From contig JAGRLT010000045.1 in the NCBI GenBank assembly GCA_020441665.1, positions 1-64,000 of the forward strand: a DNA stretch of 64,000 nucleotides, written 5' to 3'. Shown here piece after piece: positions 24,645 through 33,737 of the stretch. A model generated the notes under the pieces. That model did not search any database. It saw only the letters and a list, made by a program, of their open reading frames with translations, and had not been told where the DNA came from. The first letter of the stretch is position 1. Each line of letters starts with the position of its first letter. The stretch comes from Nitratireductor sp. (GTDB lineage Bacteria > Pseudomonadota > Alphaproteobacteria > Rhizobiales > Rhizobiaceae). The position numbers and the translations under genes were made by a program.

Positions 24645-27600
24645 CTATTCTTCTGCTCCATACCCTCCCGCGCCCGGCGTCTTGAGGATGACGGCGTCGC
24701 CCGCCTTGACCTCCGTCTGGTCGCAATGCCTGAGCGTGTCGATCGTGCCGTCGGCTCGGCGGATGGCGGTTGAGCCGCATTCGCCATCGCCGCCGCCGCC
24801 AAGCCCTCTGGGGGCGTGATAACGCGAGGATGACAGGATGGCGCAATCCATGTCCTCGAGGAAGCGCATGATGCGGGTGGTGCCGTCGCCGCCGGGATAT
24901 CTGCCCCTGCCGCCGGAGCCGGGCCGGATCGAGAATTCCTCCAGCACGACCGGATAGCGCAGTTCGAGGATTTCGGGGTCGGTCATGCGCGTATTGGTCA
25001 TATGGACATGGATGCCCGAGGCGCCGGCAAAGCCCTTGCCATTGTTCATCCGGCCCGCCGGCGCGCCGCCGCAGACGGTTTCGTAATTCTGGTAGCGCGC
25101 ATTGCCATAGGTCAGGTTGTTCATCGTGCCCGGCGCATTGGCGAGCGCGCCCAGCGCCATCAGCAGACAGTTGGTGACGTGCTGGCTGGTTTCCGTATTG
25201 CCGGCGATGACGGCGGCGGGATAGGTCGGCTTCAGCATGCAGCCGTCGGGAATGACGATCTCGATCGGCTTGAGACAGCCGGCATTCATCGGGATGTCGC
25301 CCTCGACCATCAGGCGGAAGACATAGAGCACGGCGGCGCGGGTCACCGGTTCGGGCGCGTTGAAATTGTTCTTCGCGATCGGCGAGGTGCCGGTGAAATC
25401 GACCTTTGCGCTGCGGGCCTCCTTGTCCACGGTGATCTGGACGCTGATCTGCTGATCGTTGTCGGTCGGGTAGGTGTATCGGCAGTCCGACAGGGCGTCG
25501 ATCACCCGGCGCACGCTCTCTTCGGCATTGTCCTGAACGTGCTGCATATAGGCCTGCACCACGTCGAGGCCGAAATGGGCGACCATCTTTCCCAGTTCGA
25601 TGACGCCCTTTTCATTGGCCGCGATATGGGCGCGGATATCGGCCATGTTCTGGTCCGGATTGCGCGCCGGCCAGGGATGCTCGGTGAGGATCCGGCGCAT
25701 GCCGGCCTCGTCGATGATGCCGCGCCTGACCAGCTTGAAATTGTCGATCAGCACGCCTTCCTCGTCGATATGGGTGGCGCGCGGCGTGGCGCTGCCCGGC
25801 GCCATGCCGCCGACATCGGCGTGGTGGCCGCGGGCGGCGACATAGAACAGGATTTTGCTCTCGGCTGTGTTGGTTTTCGAAGGCGCCTCCGCGCCTTCGC
25901 CCGTTCGCGAACTGGCACTCGCTGCGCTCGCTTGCTCTGCCACGGAGGGTGTGCCCTCGGCGAACACGGGCGTCACGACCGTGATGTCCGGCAGGTGGGT
26001 GCCGCCATTGTAGGGCGCGTTCAGGATGAAGACGTCGCCCGGTTCGATATTGCCCTCGTTCTGGGCGATGATGGTCTCGACGGAGCGATCTATGGAACCC
26101 AGATGCACCGGCATGTGCGGGGCGTTGGCGACGAGGGAGCCGTCGGCGGAGAAGACCGCGCAGGAGAAATCGAGCCGCTCCTTGATGTTGACCGAATAGG
26201 CGGTGTTCTGCAGCGTCACGCCCATCTGCTCGGCGATCGACATGAAGAGGTTGTTGAACACTTCGAGCATGACCGGATCGGCATCAGTGCCGACCGCATG
26301 GTCGCGCCGCATTTCCTCGATGCGCTCGAGCACCATGTGATTGTGCCTTGTGATGCGGGCCTGCCAGCCATCCTCGACAACGACCGTCTGGTTGGGCTGG
26401 ATGATCAGGGCGGGGCCCATCAGGCGGTTGCCGGGCTTGAGATCGGCGCTATCGCAAATGGCGATGTCGTGCCATTTTCCGTTGGAGTAGAACTTGTGAT
26501 GCTCGCCGGCGGTCACGCGCTCATCGGTGAGTTCGTATTCCGTTTCGCTGATCTCAGCGCCGCCGCCAACGGCCTCGACCTCCATCGCCTCGACGATCAG
26601 TTGCTTGTTTTCGAAGACGAAGCCGAACTGCTTGCGATGCTGGATTTCGAAGTCGGCGGTCATCGAGGCGGCGTCTGCCAACGGTACCGGGATCGCCAGA
26701 TCCGTGCCGTCGTAGCGGATATGGGCGCGGGGAAAAACGCTGACGGAAGAATCGCTTACCGACTGGCCCTCAAGCTCGGCACGGGCCTCGGCTTCAAGTT
26801 CCGATTCAAGCCGTTGAAGTTCTGATTCAAGTGCCGCGTCGAGCGGTTTGACCAGCGCCCGGGTGCGGTTGGCGCGTACCTGTGCCAGCCCCATGCCATA
26901 GGCCGACAGGATGCCGGAGAAGGGATGAATGAGGACCGTCTTCATGCCCAGCGCATCGGCGACCGCACAGGCATGCTGGCCACCCGCGCCGCCGAAGCAG
27001 TTGAGCGCGTATTCGGTGACATCGTAGCCGCGCTGGACGGAAATCTTCTTGATCGCATTGGCCATGTTCTCGACCGCGATCTTGAGAAAGCCGTCGGCGA
27101 CCTCCTCCGGCGAAGCGCCGACTTCACCGGCTAGCGCCGAAAACCGCGCGCGCACGACATCGGCGTCGAGGCGCTCATTCTGCCCGGGACCGAAGATCGC
27201 CGGAAAGAATTCCGGCCGCAGTTTGCCGACCATCACATTGGCATCGGTGACGGCGAGCGGGCCGCCGCGGCGGTAGCAGGCCGGGCCCGGATTGGCGCCG
27301 GCCGAATCGGGGCCGGCCTGGAAGCGTCCGTCCTTGTGGGTGAGGATCGAGCCGCCGCCGGCGGCAACCGTGTGAATGCGCATCATCGGCGCGCGCATGC
27401 GAACGCCGGCGACCTCGGTCTCGAAGGTGCGCTCCAATTCGCCGTCATAATGGGAGACATCGGTCGAGGTGCCGCCCATGTCGAAGCCGATCATCTTCTC
27501 GAAACCGGCAAGGCGGGCGGTTTCGACCGCGCCGACGACGCCGCCGGCGGGGCCTGACAGGATAGCATCCTTGCCCTGGAAGAGTTCGGCGGCCGTCAGT

Positions 27601-28511
27601 CCGCCCGACGACATCATGAACATCAATCGGGTTTGACTTTCGCTCGGGCCTCCACCCTCGCGCCCGTTCACGGACGGGCGGATTTGTTCCAAATCCTTGT
27701 CCTGCCACGGAGGGGTGGTGGTACCCTCGCGGGTGTCGGTTTCGCGCGCGCCGGCACCATCGCCTGCCGCGATGGCTGGCGCTGCCACGGAGGAGGCGGA
27801 AGGCGGCGAAACCATGCCCAGTTCCTCGGCGACCTGATCCACATAGCGGCGCAGAATGGGGGAGAGATAGGCATCGACCACGGTGGTATCGCCGCGGCCG
27901 ATCAGCTTGATGAGCTGCGAGACCTCATGGCTTACCGAGACCTGCTCGAAGCCGATGTCGCGGGCGAGCCGGGCGACCTGCTGTTCGTGTTCTGGATATT
28001 TCCAGGCATGCATCAGCACGATGGCGACCGCCCTGATGCCGGCGGCGCGGATCGCTTCCAGTTCGCCGCGCACTTCCGCCATATCGGGCGCCTGATCGAC
28101 CGTGCCATCGGCGCGGATGCGCTCATCGACCTCGAAGACCCGTTCATAGAGCTGTTCGGGCTTGACGATCTCCTTGGCGAAGATGTCCGGCCGGGCCTGA
28201 TAGCCGATCCTCAGCGCATCGCGAAATCCGCGGGTGATCAGCAGGGCCGTGCGGTCGCCTTTGCGCTCGAGCAGGGCATTGGTGGCGACGGTCGTGCCCA
28301 TCTTCACCGCATCGATGCGGCCCGATGGGATCGGCTCGCCCTTCTGGAGGCCAAGCAGGTCGCGAATGCCCTGGACGGCGGCATCGCGATAGGCTTCGGG
28401 GTTTTCCGACAGCAGCTTGTGGGCATGAAGCCCGCCATCCGGGTCGCGCCCGACAATGTCGGTGAACGTGCCGCCGCGATCGATCCAGAAATCCCATTTG
28501 CCGGTTGTCAT
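24645..28511 (-). CDS. 5-oxoprolinase-type hydantoinase (fused HyuA and HyuB domains)
   Basis: A 1288-residue fusion. The N-terminal hydantoinase A/oxoprolinase part begins [21 protein letters not shown] and carries the actin-like ATPase segments ([35 protein letters not shown]). The C-terminal hydantoinase B part carries [34 protein letters not shown] and [13 protein letters not shown]. It should open 5-oxoproline to glutamate with ATP. Two segments look foreign: residues near 225-290 and 848-885 contain Ser/Ala/Thr-rich inserts encoded by palindromic DNA. The gene follows the nuclease-like gene by 6 bp. Confidence 0.9.
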   Translation of the reverse strand: MTTGKWDFWIDRGGTFTDIVGRDPDGGLHAHKLLSENPEAYRDAAVQGIRDLLGLQKGEPIPSGRIDAVKMGTTVATNALLERKGDRTALLITRGFRDALRIGYQARPDIFAKEIVKPEQLYERVFEVDERIRADGTVDQAPDMAEVRGELEAIRAAGIRAVAIVLMHAWKYPEHEQQVARLARDIGFEQVSVSHEVSQLIKLIGRGDTTVVDAYLSPILRRYVDQVAEELGMVSPPSASSVAAPAIAAGDGAGARETDTREGTTTPPWQDKDLEQIRPSVNGREGGGPSESQTRLMFMMSSGGLTAAELFQGKDAILSGPAGGVVGAVETARLAGFEKMIGFDMGGTSTDVSHYDGELERTFETEVAGVRMRAPMMRIHTVAAGGGSILTHKDGRFQAGPDSAGANPGPACYRRGGPLAVTDANVMVGKLRPEFFPAIFGPGQNERLDADVVRARFSALAGEVGASPEEVADGFLKIAVENMANAIKKISVQRGYDVTEYALNCFGGAGGQHACAVADALGMKTVLIHPFSGILSAYGMGLAQVRANRTRALVKPLDAALESELQRLESELEAEARAELEGQSVSDSSVSVFPRAHIRYDGTDLAIPVPLADAASMTADFEIQHRKQFGFVFENKQLIVEAMEVEAVGGGAEISETEYELTDERVTAGEHHKFYSNGKWHDIAICDSADLKPGNRLMGPALIIQPNQTVVVEDGWQARITRHNHMVLERIEEMRRDHAVGTDADPVMLEVFNNLFMSIAEQMGVTLQNTAYSVNIKERLDFSCAVFSADGSLVANAPHMPVHLGSIDRSVETIIAQNEGNIEPGDVFILNAPYNGGTHLPDITVVTPVFAEGTPSVAEQASAASASSRTGEGAEAPSKTNTAESKILFYVAARGHHADVGGMAPGSATPRATHIDEEGVLIDNFKLVRRGIIDEAGMRRILTEHPWPARNPDQNMADIRAHIAANEKGVIELGKMVAHFGLDVVQAYMQHVQDNAEESVRRVIDALSDCRYTYPTDNDQQISVQITVDKEARSAKVDFTGTSPIAKNNFNAPEPVTRAAVLYVFRLMVEGDIPMNAGCLKPIEIVIPDGCMLKPTYPAAVIAGNTETSQHVTNCLLMALGALANAPGTMNNLTYGNARYQNYETVCGGAPAGRMNNGKGFAGASGIHVHMTNTRMTDPEILELRYPVVLEEFSIRPGSGGRGRYPGGDGTTRIMRFLEDMDCAILSSSRYHAPRGLGGGGDGECGSTAIRRADGTIDTLRHCDQTEVKAGDAVILKTPGAGGYGAEE
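25879..25948 (-). repeat. In-frame palindromic element A inside the oxoprolinase gene
   Basis: The 64-bp unit 25885-25948 starts GCCTCC, contains CGCCCGTTCGCGAAC and ends CTGCCACGGAGG on the + strand. It is preceded by an 8-bp perfect hairpin (GAAGGCGC/GCGCCTTC, 25879-25898). It encodes a Ser/Ala-rich stretch between two conserved hydantoinase B segments (TPVF and ILFYVA), where a short turn is expected. Confidence 0.75.
27648..27793 (-). repeat. In-frame palindromic element B plus an extra terminal copy inside the oxoprolinase gene
   Basis: The 66-bp unit 27648-27713 shares its two ends and the CGCCCGTTC core with element A, but has a different middle, the hairpin GGATTTG-TTC-CAAATCC. A further CTGCCACGGAGG copy lies at 27782-27793. 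The encoded Pro/Gly/Ser/Thr-rich residues interrupt the hydantoinase A domain between EELGMVS and LMFMMSSGG, normally contiguous conserved segments. Confidence 0.75.
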
Positions 28512-28517
28512 TCGATG

Positions 28518-29051
28518 TCACTTTCTCTTTGCTGGGGGCGTCCCGAACGCTTCCTCGAACGCGTCTATGAACTTTCTGTATTTCGGCCTGACCGTCACCA
28601 AGCCGGTCTTTTGAGAATGCAGCGTCAGCCACAGTCTGAATGCGCCCTTGCCCGGACCGGATTTGAGGCTGCCGCCGTGCTCGGCAATTTCCTTTGAAGG
28701 AATGACCCAGTACACGCCCTGGCTGCCGCCGTTCGGGTGCTCGGCTGCTTCCGCGTAAAGAATGAAGATGTAATTGTCGCGCAGCTCTGGAATCGGCAGG
28801 GTGGGAAAGAAGCCGGCATTTCTCGGGTTCACCTCCCGTGAGCGGGCCTTGATCTGAACGTCGAAATAGGTGTCGGCGTCCTGCCGGACGATGCAATCAA
28901 TGCCCTGATCGTCGACCAGGGTCAGGTAGACGTCATAGCCGCGCCGCAGCAGTTCGGCGATCGCTCCGAACTCCTGGCGCTTGCCGAACGATGCGGAGGA
29001 TCGGAAACTGCCAGCCAAAGGGATGTCCTCACAGATTGCACTTGCCATCAT
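28518..29051 (-). CDS. Putative PD-(D/E)XK nuclease-fold protein (DUF4365-like)
   Basis: A 177-residue protein. The core GIDCIVRQDADTYFDVQIKA shows the D...(D/E)-x-Q-x-K pattern of PD-(D/E)XK nuclease-fold proteins of the DUF4365 type. It is preceded by a helix (GKRQEFGAIAELLRRGYDVYL) that matches their opening helix. A role in DNA cleavage or mobile-element defence is possible, but no partner gene is seen. Start is ATG at 29051 or 29048; neither has a good ribosome site. It runs 6 bp from the oxoprolinase gene, and is divergent from a MarR-like regulator. Confidence 0.6.
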   Translation of the reverse strand: MMASAICEDIPLAGSFRSSASFGKRQEFGAIAELLRRGYDVYLTLVDDQGIDCIVRQDADTYFDVQIKARSREVNPRNAGFFPTLPIPELRDNYIFILYAEAAEHPNGGSQGVYWVIPSKEIAEHGGSLKSGPGKGAFRLWLTLHSQKTGLVTVRPKYRKFIDAFEEAFGTPPAKRK

Positions 29052-29057
29052 CAACAA

Positions 29058-29069
29058 TTTATCGATAAA
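29058..29069. promoter_or_regulatory. 12-bp palindrome in a divergent promoter region
   Basis: TTTATCGATAAA is a perfect AT-rich palindrome placed between the nuclease-like gene (start 29051) and the MarR-like gene (start 29110). This is the usual place for a MarR-family operator controlling its own gene and its neighbour. Confidence 0.5.
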
Positions 29070-29109
29070 ATGTCAATGAAAATTTCGTTGGGCATTCCGG
29101 AGTGTGGCG

Positions 29110-29640
29110 ATGGCGGCAGAAGACGAAAAGAGCGAAGCCGTTGGCCCGGTGGTTTCGGCGGCGCATCTGGCCAGCGGGGCGGTGCCGGAGCTTTCCGAAC
29201 TCGAATATGCCGTGATCATCGCCGGCAATGCGATGCAGCGCTGGTATGTGCGCTGCATGGCGGCGAGCGGGCTCGGCGGACTGACGGCGATGGAAGTGCA
29301 GGTGCTGCACTCGGTCAACCACCGCGACCGGGAGAAGACGCTGGCCGACCTTTGCCTTGTGCTCAACATCGAGGATACGCATCTCGTCAATTACGCGATC
29401 AAGAAACTGGCCGAACAGAGGCTGGTCGCCACGGGAAGGCGGGGCAAGGAAAAGACCGTGAAGATCACCCGGCAGGGCGCACAGGCATGCCAGGCCTATC
29501 AGCGCATCCGCGAGGCGCTGCTGGTGGAGAGCGTTCGGGCGCTCGGGCTCGACCGGGCCGAGATGTCGAAGGCGGCGCGGCTGTTGCGGGCGGTTTCCGG
29601 CCAGTACGATCAGGCGGCGCGCAGCGCGGCAAGCCTGTGA
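29110..29640 (+). CDS. MarR-like winged-helix regulator
   Basis: A 176-residue protein with a winged helix in the middle: the helix MEVQVLHSVNHRDREKTLADLCLVLNIEDTHLVNYAIKKLAEQRLV, quoted by parts, gives recognition helix DTHLVNYAIKKL, and the wing is RRGKEKTVKITRQG. It resembles the MarR family in length and layout, but its effector is unknown. ATG at 29110 is chosen because GGAG lies eight bases upstream. A palindrome in the divergent spacer is its probable target. Confidence 0.75.
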   Translation: MAAEDEKSEAVGPVVSAAHLASGAVPELSELEYAVIIAGNAMQRWYVRCMAASGLGGLTAMEVQVLHSVNHRDREKTLADLCLVLNIEDTHLVNYAIKKLAEQRLVATGRRGKEKTVKITRQGAQACQAYQRIREALLVESVRALGLDRAEMSKAARLLRAVSGQYDQAARSAASL

Positions 29641-29736
29641 GCTTTCGGTCGGCTGTGTCGCAACGGCCTGATTGAAAAGCGTTTTGTGTGAAAGATCGGT
29701 CTTCAAAGACGGAACGGGATCGAATAAGAACTGGAC

Positions 29737-30435
29737 ATGACTGTTTGGTACAATCTTTCCAAATTCGCTTCGACCATTACCAATCAGGCGCTTTCAACGG
29801 CGATCGAGACGCTGCGCACGGTGTTCGAGGGCGATGCGGCGACGCGGCGCAAGGTTTCCTTCTCGATCGCCATCATCGCCTTGTCGGCCAAGATGGCCAA
29901 GGCGGACGGGGTCGTCACCAATGACGAGGTGGCGGCCTTTCGCGAGATATTCGAGATCCCGAGCGGCGAAGCCAAGCATGTCGCCCGGGTTTTCAACCTG
30001 GCCAAGCAGGACGTGGCGGGGTTCGAAGCCTATGCCGAGAAGGTGCGCCGGCTGTTTCCCGACGATGACGACATCCTGCGCGACGTGCTGGACGGCCTGC
30101 TTCACATCGCCAAGGCGGATTCGGTGATCCATGAGGAGGAGATGCGGTTCGTCGAGACCGTGCGGGGCATTTTTGAGATCGGCAACCGGGAGTTCGAGGC
30201 AATCAAGCTGCGCCATGTGGCGCCGGAAGAGGGCCACCCCTATGTGGTGCTGGGCGCCGATCCTGCCTGGGATGACGAGGCGCTCAAGGCGCACCATCGC
30301 AAACTGGTGCGCGAGACCCATCCCGACCGGATGGTGGCGCGCGGCGTGCCGGAAGAGTTTCTGCGGATCGCCAATGACCGGCTGTCGGCGATCAACATCG
30401 CCTGGCAGCACATTCGCAAGGAGCGCGGGCTATAA
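29737..30435 (+). CDS. TerB-DnaJ (DjlA-like) protein
   Basis: A 232-residue cytoplasmic protein. A TerB-like acidic helical domain covers about residues 45-155 (AKADGVVTNDEVAAFREIF and AKADSVIHEEEMRFVETV are two repeats that look like metal- or membrane-associated helices). A C-terminal J domain has the HPD motif (THPDRM, about 195) that stimulates DnaK. Unlike DjlA of E. coli, no N-terminal transmembrane helix is evident. The next gene overlaps or directly follows its stop. Confidence 0.85.
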   Translation: MTVWYNLSKFASTITNQALSTAIETLRTVFEGDAATRRKVSFSIAIIALSAKMAKADGVVTNDEVAAFREIFEIPSGEAKHVARVFNLAKQDVAGFEAYAEKVRRLFPDDDDILRDVLDGLLHIAKADSVIHEEEMRFVETVRGIFEIGNREFEAIKLRHVAPEEGHPYVVLGADPAWDDEALKAHHRKLVRETHPDRMVARGVPEEFLRIANDRLSAINIAWQHIRKERGL

Positions 30436-30467
30436 TCGAGCAGGCGGACCCCAACTGCCCATGCGAA

Positions 30468-31196
30468 TTGGCGCCCGCCGTCAACTATAACGAGCGGCGC
30501 AGCGCGGTCGACATTCTGCTGATGCATTATACCGGCATGGATGACGGACCGATGGCGCAGAAATGGCTCTGCATGGAAGAGAGCCAGGTCTCCTGCCACT
30601 ACATCGTCCATGAGGACGGCCGGATCGTGCAGATGGTGGCCGAGGACAAGCGTGCCTGGCATGCGGGCGCGGGAAGCTGGCAGGGCAGGGAGGATGTCAA
30701 TTCGCGCTCGATCGGCATCGAGATCGTCAATGGCGGACATGAATTCGGCCATCCCGACTTTCCGCAGGCGCAGATCGAGGCGGTGACCGCGCTCAGCCTG
30801 GACATCCTGTCGCGGCATGCCATCGCGCCGCGCAATGTGCTGGCCCATTCCGACATCGCGCCGGGGCGCAAGCGCGATCCGGGCGAGAAGTTTCCCTGGC
30901 GCGAACTCCACCAGGCGGGCATCGGCCACTGGGTCGAACCCGTGGCGGTCTCCGGCGGTCGCTTCATGGCGCCGGGAGACGAAGGGCCACCGGTAAGGGC
31001 GCTGCAGGAAATGCTCTCCCTCTATGGCTATGGCGTTCCGCTCGACGGCCGGTTCGGACTGGAAACCGGTCAGGTGGTCACCGCCTTTCAGCGCCATTTC
31101 CGGCCGCAAAAGGTCGACGGCATCGCCGATGCCTCCAGCATCGAGACCTTGCATCGACTGCTGGCCGCTTTGCCGGGCGACACGCCAACCGCCTGA
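30468..31196 (+). CDS. N-acetylmuramoyl-L-alanine amidase (AmiD-like) with peptidoglycan-binding domain
   Basis: An amidase_2 domain protein of about 242 residues. Zinc and catalytic residues are seen in LMHYTGM, SCHYIVHEDG, AWHAG, IGIEIVNGG and HSDIAPGRKRDPG. A C-terminal peptidoglycan-binding motif (PVRALQEMLSLYGYGVPLDG...VVTAFQRHFRP) follows. It cleaves the amide between MurNAc and the stem peptide, likely in murein recycling. No signal peptide is evident. The start is uncertain: TTG at 30468 is the first usual codon, but an AAGGAG site at 30418-30423 sits eight bases before an ATA at 30432 in the same frame with no stop between. Confidence 0.85.
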   Translation: MAPAVNYNERRSAVDILLMHYTGMDDGPMAQKWLCMEESQVSCHYIVHEDGRIVQMVAEDKRAWHAGAGSWQGREDVNSRSIGIEIVNGGHEFGHPDFPQAQIEAVTALSLDILSRHAIAPRNVLAHSDIAPGRKRDPGEKFPWRELHQAGIGHWVEPVAVSGGRFMAPGDEGPPVRALQEMLSLYGYGVPLDGRFGLETGQVVTAFQRHFRPQKVDGIADASSIETLHRLLAALPGDTPTA

Positions 31197-31416
31197 TTTG
31201 CCACGGGTTTCCTGCCGGCTTCGATGCCAATTCCTCATGCCGCGCTGCGTCACGAACTGTTTCGCGGCGCAACGCAAAGTCAGTGCGGCGCCACATTCTG
31301 GTCACGGCCCGGCTGGAAATGGCCGCTCCGACACCGGAGCCCGGCGATATGCGGGCTCCTCTGGAGGGGGCGCCCGGGACCGAACCGCGCCCCAGGACTG
31401 GAACAAGGGGTAATAC

Positions 31417-32211
31417 ATGTTTCCGATTTCCAAGAACCGCCTGGCGCAGATCGCCAGGGCGGCAGCCCTCGTGAGCGCGTTTTCGCTCGCAGCACTTCCC
31501 GCACAGGCGGAAGAAAAGGAATGGCCGAGCAACAACAAGCAGGTCTTTGCCATGGTGGGCCTGTTCGGCAGTGTGCCGGCGGCAAAGACCAGTCAGCCGG
31601 CCGCTGCCGCAGCCAGGCCATCGCAGAGCGGTGCGGCGCTCAAGCGCAAGATCGCTTCGGCCAGAACGCGGCTGGAGGCGGCTGAAAAACGGCTTGCCGC
31701 GTTTGACAAGATGATCGCGCCGATGGGCGAGCAGCAGAAGGCGATGATGGCGATGCAGCGCGGCCTGATCGAAAAGCAGGTCGAAGAAGCGCGCAAGGTG
31801 CTGGCGAAACTCGAAGGTTCCGTCGTGTCCTCGGCCGCCGCCTCGGCCGGCGGGTATCGCGGCCTGATCGCGCATTATGCGGCGGCCAATGGCGTGCCGG
31901 TGAAGCTTGCCGATGCCGTGGTTCGCGTCGAAAGCGCCTACCGGCCCCATGCGCGGGGCCGCGCCGGCGAGATCGGGCTGATGCAGATCAAGCTTTCTAC
32001 CGCGCGCGCCATGGGCTATCGCGGCTCGGCCAAGGGGCTCTACGATCCGGAGACCAATCTCAAATACGGCATGAAATACCTTGGCGAGGCGCACCGGCTT
32101 TCCGGCGGAACGACCTGCGGCACGATCCTCAAATACAATGCCGGCCACGGCGCCAAGCGGATGAACCCGGTCAGCGCGCGCTATTGCGGCAAGGTCAAGC
32201 GGTATATCTGA
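31417..32211 (+). CDS. Lytic transglycosylase (SLT domain), periplasmic
   Basis: A 264-residue exported protein with a signal peptide (residues 1-31, ...LPAQA). A coiled-coil-prone Lys/Arg/Glu region spans about 73-132. The C-terminal SLT domain has catalytic E172 in VVRVESAYRP, the GLMQIKLSTARAMG motif and the closing AGHGAKRMNPVSARYC. It should cut glycan strands to give 1,6-anhydro-MurNAc ends. It follows the amidase gene by 220 bp, so the two murein enzymes are neighbours but have separate starts. Confidence 0.88.
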   Translation: MFPISKNRLAQIARAAALVSAFSLAALPAQAEEKEWPSNNKQVFAMVGLFGSVPAAKTSQPAAAAARPSQSGAALKRKIASARTRLEAAEKRLAAFDKMIAPMGEQQKAMMAMQRGLIEKQVEEARKVLAKLEGSVVSSAAASAGGYRGLIAHYAAANGVPVKLADAVVRVESAYRPHARGRAGEIGLMQIKLSTARAMGYRGSAKGLYDPETNLKYGMKYLGEAHRLSGGTTCGTILKYNAGHGAKRMNPVSARYCGKVKRYI

Positions 32212-32261
32212 CGGCCGCCCTTCGGGCCGGGGATACCCGGCCCGCCCGCTTTTGGTGCGAA

Positions 32262-32687
32262 CTACTTGACATTGACGATAACGATTTCAGACGATCCACC
32301 GCCCTGGCTCGGCGCTCCCGCGTGGCCGGGGATGGAGTATCCGATACGGACCGTATCCCGGCCACGAAATCCCTTGTCGGCTGTGTAGATTACCGCGGTT
32401 CTCTTGACGGGCTTGCCCTTGCAATGACCCTTGCTGATCGTTCCGGTTTCAACCTTGGAAGTCAGCTTTCCGTGTTGCGCCCGCGAATAACCCTTCTGCA
32501 GGCGCGGCAATGGCCCCGCGTAGCAATCGTTGGTGTAATAGATGCCCATGCTGTAAATGACGGTAGGCTGGCTGCCTCTGACGTCAACAACATCGGCTGC
32601 CTGGGCTGGCAATATGGGGCTGAAGGCGGCGATGAACGATGCTGCGATCAGGACTTTGGCATGGCATGAAACATTGACTGGGAACAA
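32262..32687 (-). CDS. Small secreted protein of unknown function
   Basis: A 141-residue exported protein with a signal peptide (about 1-31, ILPAQAAD). The mature part has two Cys (NDCYAG and KGHCKG), a probable disulfide pair, and beta-strand segments ending RDTVRIGYSIPG...EIVIVNVK that suggest a small all-beta domain. No family is recognised. TTG at 32687 is taken as start because GGGAGGAG lies seven bases before it and no other start fits the signal peptide. That ribosome site is inside a hairpin. Confidence 0.68.
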   Translation of the reverse strand: MFPVNVSCHAKVLIAASFIAAFSPILPAQAADVVDVRGSQPTVIYSMGIYYTNDCYAGPLPRLQKGYSRAQHGKLTSKVETGTISKGHCKGKPVKRTAVIYTADKGFRGRDTVRIGYSIPGHAGAPSQGGGSSEIVIVNVK

Positions 32688-32690
32688 AAC

Positions 32691-32717
32691 GGCTCCTCCC
32701 TTCTAGGTTGAGGAGCC
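32691..32717 (-). promoter_or_regulatory. Hairpin acting as terminator of the hydrolase gene and mask of the next Shine-Dalgarno
   Basis: GGCTCCTC (32691-32698) and GAGGAGCC (32710-32717) form a perfect 8-bp stem with an 11-base loop. Read on the minus strand it is followed by GTTTTGTTC, so it can terminate the hydrolase gene ending 40 bp earlier. The 3' half of the stem on that strand is GGAGGAGCC, the ribosome-binding site of the small secreted protein. Confidence 0.7.
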
Positions 32718-32756
32718 TCCCCTATGCGTCATATCGAAATATTACAACCACATACA

Positions 32757-33566
32757 TTACAATTGTTGCAAAAAGCGGTCGACGGCGGCGGTGACGGAAT
32801 TGTTGCGGCCGATGGCCGAGTTTATCGACAGATGGTTGTAAGTTGATCCGTCGAAGCGGGTCACCGAATTGCCGGCCGCCGCCATGGCATTGGCAAAACG
32901 CAGCGAGATGCGATCGCGGTTGCGCCCGCCCGACCACATGACGAGGGTCGGCGGCTGGGCGCGGTTGCCGACATAGGCGATCGGCGACCAGCGTTTCCAT
33001 TGGTTGCGGCGGTCGAGCGCCGAATAGAGCGCCGGCACGCTGCCATTGTTGATTTCCGCCAGATAGGCGACGTCGTAGGCGCCGGTATCGTTGCAGATCA
33101 ACAGTTTCGGCGTACAGGCACCCGAAAGCGTGGCGAGCGCCGATAGGTGACAGCCGGCGGAATGGCCCATCAGCGCCACGCGGCCGCCATCGCCGCCATA
33201 GGTGGCGATGTTGGACTTGATCCAGTTGACGGCCTGGGCGACCTGGACCGCCTGCTGCTCGGCATTGGCGCCGGGATAGAGCGTGTAGCCGATCGACACG
33301 AAGACAAAACCCTTGCCGGTATAGTAGCGCGCCTTGGCGCCGACGCTGCCCTTGCTGCCAGCCTTCCAGGCGCCGCCATGGACGAAGGCAAGCACCGGCG
33401 CGCCCGAGGCATTGGCGGGGGTGTAGATGTCGAGCCGGTTGGCGCCGTAGCTGATGTCCTTGGTGGTAGCGGCGCGGGCGGTGCCGGGCAGCGAGAAGGG
33501 CAGGAACAGCGTTGTCGCGGCAGCGCCGGCGGCGGAAAGAAAGAGGCGGCGGGTTGGACGGGTCAT
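32757..33566 (-). CDS. Exported alpha/beta hydrolase
   Basis: A 269-residue serine hydrolase of the BD-FAE/carboxylesterase type. A twin-arginine-like signal (TRRLFLSAAG, residues 5-14) suggests Tat export. The oxyanion motif HGGAW is at 63-67, the nucleophile S136 is in GHSAGC, and the terminal histidine is in YNHLSI. Substrate is unknown; small esters or kynurenine-type amides are possible. It is followed by a hairpin terminator. Confidence 0.85.
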   Translation of the reverse strand: MTRPTRRLFLSAAGAAATTLFLPFSLPGTARAATTKDISYGANRLDIYTPANASGAPVLAFVHGGAWKAGSKGSVGAKARYYTGKGFVFVSIGYTLYPGANAEQQAVQVAQAVNWIKSNIATYGGDGGRVALMGHSAGCHLSALATLSGACTPKLLICNDTGAYDVAYLAEINNGSVPALYSALDRRNQWKRWSPIAYVGNRAQPPTLVMWSGGRNRDRISLRFANAMAAAGNSVTRFDGSTYNHLSINSAIGRNNSVTAAVDRFLQQL

Positions 33567-33703
33567 GGCGATCCGATGGTCAGGGAGATGAAGGGAAGGC
33601 GACTATCGCCGCAGTGGATTAACGCTCTCTTAACCATGCGCGCAAAGGCGTCAAAATTCAGGCGCTTGTACATCGCGGCCCGGGGGAAGCGCAAGCTGTG
33701 CGA

Positions 33704-33732
33704 TTGACCGGCGCTGCCGGCTGTGGCTATTG
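33704..33732 (+). promoter_or_regulatory. rnpB promoter
   Basis: TTGACC (33704-33709) and CTATTG (33727-33732) with a 17-bp spacer match the rhizobial housekeeping pattern CTTGAC-N17-CTATAT. Transcription would then begin at about 33738-33740, exactly where the first helix of the RNase P RNA starts. Confidence 0.7.
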
Positions 33733-33737
33733 CGGGA

